From contig QFOX01000037.1 of the NCBI GenBank assembly GCA_003241645.1, positions 1-20,229 on the forward strand: a DNA stretch of 20,229 bases. Reading direction: 5' to 3'. A program made the translations under genes and the position numbers. This DNA comes from Azospirillum brasilense (GTDB taxonomy: Bacteria; Pseudomonadota; Alphaproteobacteria; Rickettsiales; UBA3002). This document shows positions 14,671 through 20,229 of the stretch, one piece after another. Positions within the stretch are counted from its first letter, which is position 1. The number at the start of each line of letters is the position of its first letter. Below the pieces are notes generated by a model. That model was not told where the DNA came from and did no database searches. It saw only the letters and a list, made by a program, of their open reading frames with translations.

Positions 14671-15465
14671 ATGGCTGCACTGCCCCACACCGCCCAATTG
14701 CTTGCGATCATGGCGCGCCTGCGCGACCCCAACGGCGGCTGCCCGTGGGATCTTGAGCAGGATTTCAGCACCATCGCCCCCTACACCATTGAAGAAGCCT
14801 ACGAGGTGGCCGACGCCATCGCCCGCGGCGACATGCAGGAGCTGCAGGGCGAGCTGGGCGACCTGCTGCTGCAAGTGGTGTTCCACAGCCAGATGGCGGG
14901 CGAAAAAGGCCTGTTCGATTTCGAAGCGGTCGCCCAGAGCATCAACGACAAAATGATCCGCCGCCACCCGCATGTATTCTCGCAGGAGGAGATCACCACC
15001 GCGCAGCAGCAGACCGGCAATTGGGAGCGCATCAAGCAAGCGGAGCGCAAGGAAAAGCAGAAAGGCCGCGTGCTCGACGATGTGCCTGCCGCCCTGCCCG
15101 CCCTGATGCGCGCGCAGAAGCTGCAAAAGCGCGCCGCCCGCGTCGGCTTCGACTGGCCGGATGTAGCCGGCGTGCTGGATAAATTGCACGAAGAGCTGGA
15201 CGAAGCACGCGCCGCCATCGCCAGCGGCGATCGCGCCCACATTGCTGAGGAGATCGGTGACCTGCTGTTCTCGGTCGTCAACCTCGCCCGCTTCATGGAC
15301 GTGGACGCCGAGGACGCGCTGCGTGCCGCCAACCAGAAATTCACCCGGCGCTTTGAAGCCGTGGAAGATGGCGTGGCCGCCAGCGGCAACGCGTGGGACG
15401 CCACCACGCTCGACGAAATGGAAGCATTGTGGAAACAGGCAAAAGAAGCGGAGCGCTCGGCATGA
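14671..15465 (+). CDS. mazG: Nucleoside triphosphate pyrophosphohydrolase MazG
   Basis: A 264-residue protein with two MazG repeats. It hydrolyses (d)NTPs, including noncanonical ones, to NMP and pyrophosphate and so cleans the nucleotide pool. The N-terminal signature RDPNGGCPWDLEQDF is followed by the first metal motif, EEAYE (41-45) and ELGD (61-64). The second repeat is KLHEELDEARAAI with EEIGDLLFSVVN. Length and order match E. coli MazG. The ATG at 14671 is preceded by GGAAGG. Its TGA overlaps the next gene as ATGA, so the two are coupled. Confidence 0.96.
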   Translation: MAALPHTAQLLAIMARLRDPNGGCPWDLEQDFSTIAPYTIEEAYEVADAIARGDMQELQGELGDLLLQVVFHSQMAGEKGLFDFEAVAQSINDKMIRRHPHVFSQEEITTAQQQTGNWERIKQAERKEKQKGRVLDDVPAALPALMRAQKLQKRAARVGFDWPDVAGVLDKLHEELDEARAAIASGDRAHIAEEIGDLLFSVVNLARFMDVDAEDALRAANQKFTRRFEAVEDGVAASGNAWDATTLDEMEALWKQAKEAERSA

Positions 15466-16220
15466 TCGAAAAACCCACCATTCTCATTACCGGTGCCAGC
15501 GCAGGCATTGGCCGCGCCACAGCCGAACTGCTGGCGCGCGACGCGGGCCGCCTCATTCTCACCGGGCGGCGCGCGGCGCTGCTGCAGGACGTGGCCGCCA
15601 CATTGAACGTACCCACCCACTGCCTCGCCTTCGACATGCAGGACAAAGCCGCCATGCAGCAGGCGCTGGCCAGCCTGCCGCCCGAATTCCAGACGGTGGA
15701 CGTGCTGGTGAACAATGCCGGGCTGGCACTGGGGCTGGAGCCCGCCGAGCGCACCGAGCTTTCCGATTGGGAAACGATGGTGCAGACGAATATCCTCGGG
15801 CTGATCACCCTCACCCGCCTGCTGCTGCCCGGCATGCGCGCACGCGGGCGCGGCCACGTCATCAACCTCTCCTCCATCGCGGGAACGTACCCCTACCCCG
15901 GTGGCAATGTGTATGGCGCCAGTAAGGCCTTCGTCACGCAGTTCTCGCTGAATTTGAAGGCCGACCTGCTGGGCAGCCCGGTACGGGTGACGAATATTGA
16001 GCCCGGCATGGTGGAAACGGAATTCAGCGCCGTGCGCTTCAAAGGCGACGATCAGCGCGCCAGCGCGGTCTATGCCAAAGCGCAGCCCTTACTGGCCGAA
16101 GACATTGCGGAATGCATTCGCTGGGCCATGGCGCAACCGGCGCATGTGAACATCAACCGTATCGAGCTGATGGCCACGTGCCAGGCACCCGGCGGGCCGG
16201 TGGTGCATCGCGGCGATTAG
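15462..16220 (+). CDS. ydfG: NADP-dependent 3-hydroxy acid dehydrogenase, YdfG-like SDR
   Basis: A 252-residue short-chain dehydrogenase. The cofactor motif is TGASAGIG at residues 10-17 with TGRR after beta-2 (NADP type), NNAG at 84-87, and the catalytic S138, Y151 and K155 (YGASK). Closeness to E. coli YdfG is evident from DVLVNNAGLALG, GGNVYGASKAFV, IEPGMVETEFS and PAHVNINRIE. YdfG oxidises L-allo-threonine, serine and 3-hydroxy acids and reduces malonic semialdehyde; the true substrate here is inferred. The gene overlaps mazG by four bases (ATGA) and its 3' end overlaps the convergent TPR lipoprotein gene by four bases. Confidence 0.92.
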   Translation: MIEKPTILITGASAGIGRATAELLARDAGRLILTGRRAALLQDVAATLNVPTHCLAFDMQDKAAMQQALASLPPEFQTVDVLVNNAGLALGLEPAERTELSDWETMVQTNILGLITLTRLLLPGMRARGRGHVINLSSIAGTYPYPGGNVYGASKAFVTQFSLNLKADLLGSPVRVTNIEPGMVETEFSAVRFKGDDQRASAVYAKAQPLLAEDIAECIRWAMAQPAHVNINRIELMATCQAPGGPVVHRGD

Positions 16221-17173
16221 CGCTTGCGCTTGGACTGCGGAATGGTCGGCTCGGCGGTCTTCTCAACGAGGTCGAGGTTGGTCCACGCCCGCTCATAGAA
16301 GCTGGTGCTGTCGCTGAGCGCCATGTTCAGGTAGGTCTTCGCCAGCGCATCATCCTTCGCGAGGTGCGCATACAGCCCCATATTGTTGCTCAGCGTCGGC
16401 CCCTCAAGGTAGCGGCTGGCAATGTCGCGCGCCGTATCAAGGTCGCCCGACACGCCGTAGACCATCGCGAGGTTGAGATCGACCTGCTTGCGCTTCTCGC
16501 CGGAACCCGCCACGCGGCTTGCCTGTTCCAGCGCGGCAATGGCGCGGGGGTAGTTCTTGTCCACCGCCTGGCTGAGGCCCACATTGTTCAGCACCGAAGC
16601 ATTATCCGGGCTGTATTTGAGCGCCTCGGTGAAATAGGCGTTCGCCTCGGGCACCATGTTCTTGGTCACGAACAGAATGCCGAGCGCGTTCAGCGTGCGC
16701 CAGCGTTTCGTGTCATGCTCCATGATCTCGGAGAAAGCGCGCCCGGCATCCGTGTCCTTGCCCAGCGCCATCAGGCTCAGGCCGCGGCCCTCCTGCGCGT
16801 CGAGGTTCTTTGGCTCGTCCTTCAGGATCTCTTCGTACGCGGCCAGTGCTTTTTCAAATTGCCCGCTGCGGCGAAGGCATTCGGACAGGCCAAGCTTGTA
16901 GCGAAGTTTGTCTTCGGCGCTGGCTTTCTCCGACCCCAGCAATTGCTGGTAGAACTGGCCGGCGCGGGTAATATCTCCGGCGGCCATGGCGTCCTTCGCC
17001 TGTTTTTCCAGCGTGCCGTTGACGCCATTCACTTCCGGGCCACCCATGGCGTCCAGCGCGGCGCGGCGGTCAGCGCCGGGGTCCATCCAGTTTTGGAATT
17101 GCTGGTCGTTGCAGGCGCTTAAGCCAAGCAGCGCAACGGAACAAAGGAGGAAAGCGCGGGTCTGTTTCATCAT
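16217..17173 (-). CDS. TPR-repeat lipoprotein, TadD-like
   Basis: A 318-residue predicted lipoprotein. The signal peptide MMKQTRAFLLCSVALLGLSAC has a lipobox with the lipidated cysteine at residue 21. The rest is a run of tetratricopeptide repeats (for example GLSECLRRSGQFEKALAAYEE and ALGILFVTKNMVPEANAYF), so it is probably a protein-protein scaffold at the membrane. It resembles TadD of the Flp pilus system and similar TPR lipoproteins, but no other tad genes are nearby and the TadD label is tentative. It is divergent from pyrB and overlaps ydfG tail-to-tail by four bases. Confidence 0.85.
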   Translation of the reverse strand: MMKQTRAFLLCSVALLGLSACNDQQFQNWMDPGADRRAALDAMGGPEVNGVNGTLEKQAKDAMAAGDITRAGQFYQQLLGSEKASAEDKLRYKLGLSECLRRSGQFEKALAAYEEILKDEPKNLDAQEGRGLSLMALGKDTDAGRAFSEIMEHDTKRWRTLNALGILFVTKNMVPEANAYFTEALKYSPDNASVLNNVGLSQAVDKNYPRAIAALEQASRVAGSGEKRKQVDLNLAMVYGVSGDLDTARDIASRYLEGPTLSNNMGLYAHLAKDDALAKTYLNMALSDSTSFYERAWTNLDLVEKTAEPTIPQSKRKR

Positions 17174-17232
17174 GCGCCCTGCCTAGCACGCCCGGCGGCA
17201 TGAATAAACAGCAAAAACATGGCAGCGCGCGC

Positions 17233-17260
17233 TTGCAATTTACGCATCAGCCGCTATGCA
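17233..17260 (+). promoter_or_regulatory. Possible pyrB promoter
   Basis: TTGCAA (17233-17238), 16 bases, TATGCA (17255-17260). The transcript would begin within a few bases of ATG 17269. The match is weak to moderate, but it fits the preferred pyrB start and the need for a promoter in this short divergent gap. Confidence 0.3.
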
Positions 17261-17268
17261 CAAGGCCG

Positions 17269-18216
17269 ATGGAGCCCCTAGCTACGCAGCGCACCCTTTC
17301 ATGGCCACGCCACCTGATCCAGATCGAAGGCATGGCGGCTTCCGATATTCAGCATATCCTGCAGGTGGCCGAGCAGTATGTGAGCCGCAACCGCGCGGTC
17401 GATAAAAAGCACAAGATCCTTGGCGGGCGCACGCTCATCAACCTGTTCTTCGAGAATTCCACGCGCACCCGCACCAGCTTCGAACTGGCGGGCAAGCGCC
17501 TGAGCATGGATGTGATCAATATCAGTGCGTCGACATCGTCGACCAGCAAGGGCGAGACCCTGCTCGACACCGCCATGACGCTCAACGCCATGCGCGCCGA
17601 TGCCATTGTGGTGCGCCACGCCAGCGCGGGGGCCGTGCAGCTCATCGCCGAGAAGGTGGATGCGAGCGTGATTAACGCGGGCGACGGCGCGCACGAACAC
17701 CCCACGCAGGCCCTGCTGGACGCGCTGACCATTCAACGCGCCAAAGGCCAGCTCGCGGGGCTGAAAATCGCCATTTGCGGAGATATTGCCAACAGCCGCG
17801 TGGCGCGCAGCAATATTCACCTGCTGAAGACCATGGGCGCGAACGTGACGCTGATTGCACCGCCCACGCTGATGCCCACCGCCGTGGAAGGCTTTGGCGT
17901 GGCCCACACCAGCGACATGCGCCGTGGCCTCGAAGGCGCCGATGTGGTGATGATGCTGCGCATCCAGCACGAGCGCATGGCGGGTAGCGGCATTGCCAGC
18001 GTGCGCGATTATTTCCTGCGCTATGGACTCAGCTACGACAAACTCGCCGTGGCATCGAAGGATGCGCTGATTATGCACCCGGGGCCGATGAACCGTGGCG
18101 TGGAGATCGACACCGATGTGGCCGACGACATTAACCGCAGCGCCATTCTCGATCAGGTGGAAAACGGCGTCGCTGTGCGTCAGGCGGTGCTGGAACTGCT
18201 GCTGGAGCGCCAGTAA
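17269..18216 (+). CDS. pyrB: Aspartate carbamoyltransferase catalytic chain
   Basis: Joins carbamoyl phosphate and aspartate to carbamoyl aspartate, the first committed step of pyrimidine synthesis. From ATG 17269 it has 315 residues, the family norm. Carbamoyl-phosphate motif FFENSTRTRTSFE is at residues 60-72, HPTQALLDALTI binds the substrate further on, and HPGPMNRGVEI lies near the C-terminus. An earlier in-frame ATG at 17200 would add 23 residues that look non-coding and would leave only 26 bases to the divergent TPR gene, so I prefer 17269. TTGCAA-N16-TATGCA at 17233-17260 may be its promoter, giving an almost leaderless mRNA. No pyrI is seen. Confidence 0.95.
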   Translation: MEPLATQRTLSWPRHLIQIEGMAASDIQHILQVAEQYVSRNRAVDKKHKILGGRTLINLFFENSTRTRTSFELAGKRLSMDVINISASTSSTSKGETLLDTAMTLNAMRADAIVVRHASAGAVQLIAEKVDASVINAGDGAHEHPTQALLDALTIQRAKGQLAGLKIAICGDIANSRVARSNIHLLKTMGANVTLIAPPTLMPTAVEGFGVAHTSDMRRGLEGADVVMMLRIQHERMAGSGIASVRDYFLRYGLSYDKLAVASKDALIMHPGPMNRGVEIDTDVADDINRSAILDQVENGVAVRQAVLELLLERQ

Positions 18217-18486
18217 ATGGCACAGCCGCTCACGCAGGAAGAAGTCACCGAATGGCGCAGCGCACTGAGCGAAATGTCGTCCGACCAGTTGCTCACTGAA
18301 TGGAAACTGGCGCGCAAGCTTTGCTCCACCGCCCCCGAGGGGGAAAGCGTGGACATCACCGTGGACGGCAAGACCGAATCCTACACCACGGCGGAATATG
18401 CTTCCGGCACATTCTTTCAGCTAAGCCAGCTTATTCGCAGCGAGATGAACCGCCGCGGCATTCCACTTCCCGGGGCCCAACGATGA
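18217..18486 (+). CDS. Hypothetical protein between pyrB and pyrC
   Basis: An 89-residue, acidic, soluble protein that I do not recognise. Its ATG follows the pyrB TAA with no gap, so it is co-translated with pyrB. It looks helical at the start (LTQEEVTEWRSALSEM) and has a short beta-like centre (ESVDITVDGKTESYTTAEYA). There is no Zn-ribbon, so it is not PyrI. Its TGA stop overlaps an ATG (18483) as ATGA; that ATG appears to be the original pyrC start. Position and coupling suggest a role linked to pyrimidine synthesis or simply a hitch-hiking reading frame. Confidence 0.7.
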   Translation: MAQPLTQEEVTEWRSALSEMSSDQLLTEWKLARKLCSTAPEGESVDITVDGKTESYTTAEYASGTFFQLSQLIRSEMNRRGIPLPGAQR

Positions 18487-18494
18487 CGCACTTC

Positions 18495-18510
18495 ACCAAA
18501 CCCACCCGCA
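18495..18510 (+). repeat. Direct repeat of pyrC 5' codons, left copy
   Basis: ACCAAACCCACCCGCA is identical to 18898-18913; similarity extends upstream to the two ATG codons with more mismatches. The two copies flank the palindrome/GIY-YIG element at a distance of 403 bases, as a target duplication would. Confidence 0.8.
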
Positions 18511-18519
18511 ATTTTTGCT

Positions 18520-18548
18520 TTGTCATCCCTGCGAACGCAGGGATCTCC
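18520..18548 (+). repeat. Left terminal palindrome
   Basis: Starts TTGTCAT and ends ATCTCC, with the perfect stem ATCCCTGCG (18525-18533) / CGCAGGGAT (18536-18544) and loop AA. Palindromes of this kind, often read as VIPANAGIS in translated databases, occur between genes in many proteobacteria. It lies directly before the GIY-YIG start, where its RNA hairpin could affect translation. Confidence 0.85.
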
Positions 18549-18552
18549 TGAT

Positions 18553-18852
18553 ATGGAGCATCGCTATTATGTGTACATGATGGCGAGCAAACGTGATGGT
18601 GTTCTGTATATTGGAGTAAGCAATGACTTGGCGCGGCGCGTGGCGCAGCATAAGGAAGGATTCGTCGAGGGGTTTACAAAAAAATATTATGTCGAGCTGT
18701 TAGTTTACGTAGAGGCATTTGATTACATTGACCGCGCTTTAGCACGCGAGAAACAACTGAAACGCTGGAAGCGTGATTGGAAAATTGATCTGATTGAACA
18801 AACCAACCCTGAATGGAAGGATCTGTATTCGACCATTCAAAACTATGTGTAA
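18553..18852 (+). CDS. GIY-YIG nuclease-domain protein
   Basis: A 99-residue stand-alone GIY-YIG domain, a fold that cuts DNA with one metal ion. YVYMM (6-10) and YIG (19-21) form the first two strands. R28/R29 in DLARRV, the H33 region, E66 in LAREKQLKRWKR and the final NPEWKDL are typical of the small GIY-YIG family common in alphaproteobacteria. The ATG at 18553 is preferred to an upstream TTG at 18520, which would read through the palindrome. The start lies one base after the TGA of the orphaned pyrC codons, so it may be translated by coupling. G+C content is clearly lower than in pyrB and pyrC, consistent with foreign origin. The cellular role of such proteins is not established. Confidence 0.88.
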   Translation: MEHRYYVYMMASKRDGVLYIGVSNDLARRVAQHKEGFVEGFTKKYYVELLVYVEAFDYIDRALAREKQLKRWKRDWKIDLIEQTNPEWKDLYSTIQNYV

Positions 18853-18881
18853 GGAGATTCCTGCGTGCGCAGGAATGACAA
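18853..18881 (-). repeat. Right terminal palindrome
   Basis: Inverted copy of the left palindrome, with stem ATTCCTGCG (18857-18865) / CGCAGGAAT (18868-18876) and loop TG. The T-A pair here is C-G in the left copy, so the stem is conserved by compensation. Its AGGA (18871-18874) is placed to act as the ribosome-binding site of pyrC. Confidence 0.85.
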
Positions 18882-18882
18882 G

Positions 18883-20205
18883 ATGATGAGTACGTTTACC
18901 AAACCCACCCGCAGCAACTCCGGCAAAAAAGTTGCCTACACCAACGCGCGGTTGATCGACCCCGAAACGGGCCTCGACCAACTTGGTGGGCTGATGACGG
19001 TGGGCAATCAAATCGCCGACTTTGGTGCAGGCATTTTCAACGCCGGCACCGGCGACGCCGAGGTGATCGATTGCGGCGGGAATGTGCTCGCCCCCGGCCT
19101 GCTGGATATTCAGGTGCATTTCCGCGAGCCGGGTCAGGAATACAAAGAAACCATCGAGACCGGCTCCATGGCCGCGGCCGCTGGCGGCGTCACTACGGTC
19201 GCCACCATGCCGAACACCAAGCCGGTGGTGGATGATATTACGGTGCTCGCCTTCCTGAACAAGCGCGCGGCGGAAACGTCCTACGTCAACATCCGCCCCT
19301 ACGCTGCCATCACCAAAGGCCAGAAAGGTGAGGAACTCACCGAAATGGGCATGCTGGTGGATGCCGGGGCCTGTGGTTTTACGGATGACGGCCTGCCCGT
19401 GATGAACGCGCAAGTGATGCGTCAGGCGCTGACCATGGGCAAAATGCTGGGCGTGCCGATTGCCCAGCACGCGGAAGACCACCACCTCAGCTGCGGTGGT
19501 TGCATGAACGAAGGCTGGGTCGCCACCAAGCTTGGCCTGAAGGGTATTCCCAACGTGTCCGAAGCGGTGATCGTGGCGCGCGACATCCTGCTCGCGGAAC
19601 TCACCGGCGCGCATTACCACGTGCTGCACATCTCCACGCGCGAGGCGGTGGATCTGGTGCGCTGGGGCAAGGCACGTGGCGTCAACGTGACGGCGGAAGT
19701 CGCGCCGCACCATTTCATCCTTACCGATGAGGCGGTGATCGATTACCGCACTTTCAGCAAAATGAACCCGCCACTGCGCGCCGAGAAAGACCGCCTCGCG
19801 CTGATCGAAGGCCTGCGCGACGGCACCATTGATGCCATCGCCACCGACCACGCGCCGCACGACGCGGATTCCAAGCGCGTGACGATGGACTTGGCCAGCT
19901 TCGGCATCGTCGGGCTGGAGACCATGCTCGCACTGTCATTGCGCCTCGTGCATGAGGGGCACATTACCCTGCAGCAGGCACTGGCTGCCATGACGTACAA
20001 AGCCGCCGATATCATCCATGCCGATGCGGGCCGCCTGCGCAAAGGTGCCCCGGCCGATCTGGTGCTGATTGACCTGAACGCGGAGTGGACCGTGAGCAAC
20101 GATTCGCTGCACAGCAAATCAAAGAACTCGCCATTCGATGGCGCGCAGCTGAAAGGCCGCGCGGTGCGCACGGTGGTGGGCGGCGAGCCGGTCTTCATCG
20201 TTTAA
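18883..20205 (+). CDS. pyrC: Dihydroorotase
   Basis: Cyclises carbamoyl aspartate to dihydroorotate, the step after PyrB. From ATG 18883 it has 440 residues, as in the long (class I) dihydroorotases. Metal and active-site motifs are visible: FTDDG, AQHAEDHH, HVLHIST and IATDHAPHD. The first metal motif, usually D-x-H-x-H, reads D75-I-Q-V-H79 followed by FREPG, so one histidine is Gln. I believe this occurs in an alphaproteobacterial subfamily. ATG 18886 is an equal start choice; GTG 18865 lies in the palindrome and is rejected. The ribosome-binding AGGA comes from the right palindrome of the inserted element. Confidence 0.95.
   Translation: MMSTFTKPTRSNSGKKVAYTNARLIDPETGLDQLGGLMTVGNQIADFGAGIFNAGTGDAEVIDCGGNVLAPGLLDIQVHFREPGQEYKETIETGSMAAAAGGVTTVATMPNTKPVVDDITVLAFLNKRAAETSYVNIRPYAAITKGQKGEELTEMGMLVDAGACGFTDDGLPVMNAQVMRQALTMGKMLGVPIAQHAEDHHLSCGGCMNEGWVATKLGLKGIPNVSEAVIVARDILLAELTGAHYHVLHISTREAVDLVRWGKARGVNVTAEVAPHHFILTDEAVIDYRTFSKMNPPLRAEKDRLALIEGLRDGTIDAIATDHAPHDADSKRVTMDLASFGIVGLETMLALSLRLVHEGHITLQQALAAMTYKAADIIHADAGRLRKGAPADLVLIDLNAEWTVSNDSLHSKSKNSPFDGAQLKGRAVRTVVGGEPVFIV
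18898..18913 (+). repeat. Direct repeat of pyrC 5' codons, right copy
   Basis: The copy of ACCAAACCCACCCGCA that lies inside the functional pyrC (residues TKPTR). It pairs with 18495-18510 on the other side of the inserted element. Confidence 0.8.
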
Positions 20206-20229
20206 AATGCATGGATATACGCGGGAAAT

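Larger units (their letters stand above)
18483..18551 (+). pseudogene. pyrC: Orphaned first codons of pyrC running into the palindrome
   Basis: A 22-codon reading frame. It begins MTHFTKPTR, nearly the same as the MSTFTKPTR of the present pyrC, and then enters the left palindrome, which it translates as VIPANAGIS before a TGA (18549-18551). It keeps the ATGA overlap with the upstream gene. It is best read as the former pyrC start cut off by the inserted element. Confidence 0.7.
18520..18881 (+). mobile_element. Palindrome-bounded GIY-YIG element inserted at pyrC start
   Basis: A 362-bp unit bounded by inverted repeats of 29 nt (18520-18548 and 18853-18881) that agree at 26 positions; two of the three differences are a compensated base pair of the inner stem. 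Each repeat is itself a hairpin with a 9-bp stem and a two-base loop. The GIY-YIG ORF starts four bases after the left repeat and its stop codon abuts the right repeat. Codons of pyrC are duplicated on both sides. There is no transposase, so mobility by the nuclease is inferred, not shown. Confidence 0.65.

Noticed and set aside
14557..15240. Upstream extension of ccmC
   Set aside because: It runs antisense through mazG and contains no CcmC-like sequence.
1..20229. tRNA, rRNA, CRISPR array, prophage or classical insertion sequence
   Set aside because: None was seen on reading both strands: no cloverleaf with conserved loops, no regular repeat-spacer array, no transposase or integrase motifs.
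20206..20229. Possible start of the next gene (ATG near 20211)
   Set aside because: Only six codons are visible before the window ends, too little to support a call.

Overview
The window is about 60% G+C and reads as chromosomal DNA of an alphaproteobacterium. The evidence is a succinate dehydrogenase operon in the order sdhC-sdhD-sdhA-(M48 lipoprotein)-sdhB, a 7Fe ferredoxin close to a CarD regulator, ccmC, leuD/leuB/asd, and a pyrB-pyrC pair. Rickettsia-like 'gcgagcgatagcgaag' repeats and the pilin type hint at a free-living relative of the Rickettsiales, Holosporales or Micavibrio groups. That placement is inference only.

Layout. Positions 12-3640 (+) hold leuD, an unknown helical protein, a DUF1761-like membrane protein, leuB and asd, tightly packed with overlaps: the end of leucine synthesis and the aspartate-semialdehyde branch point. 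Positions 3643-5100 (-) hold a long, lower-GC ORF with a Nudix domain and an unrecognised C-terminal half. Positions 5211-9620 (+) hold a clear promoter, sdhCDA, an M48 metallopeptidase lipoprotein, sdhB and a strong terminator. Positions 9650-11381 (+) hold two tandem type IV pilin-like genes; the first carries an in-frame TAG, beyond which homology to the second continues without a gap. Positions 11403-12287 (-) hold a CarD regulator with a histone-H1-like tail of about 130 residues. Positions 12630-13358 (+) hold an unknown protein. Positions 13362-14556 (-) hold fdxA and ccmC. Positions 14671-16220 (+) hold mazG and a ydfG-type dehydrogenase. Positions 16217-17173 (-) hold a TPR lipoprotein. 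Positions 17269-20205 (+) hold pyrB, an 89-residue unknown protein and pyrC.

The most interesting object is a 362-bp element at 18520-18881, at the start of pyrC. A 99-residue GIY-YIG nuclease ORF exactly fills the space between two inverted copies of a 29-nt palindromic repeat. The first codons of pyrC occur on both sides of it. The left, probably ancestral, pyrC start still has its ATGA overlap with the upstream gene and now reads into the repeat, ending one base before the nuclease start. The right-hand repeat appears to supply the Shine-Dalgarno sequence of the present pyrC. This looks like a small mobile palindrome-nuclease unit that entered an essential pyrimidine operon without destroying it. 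Most of the rest is ordinary housekeeping metabolism (leucine, lysine/threonine and pyrimidine synthesis, TCA cycle and respiration, nucleotide sanitation, cytochrome c maturation).
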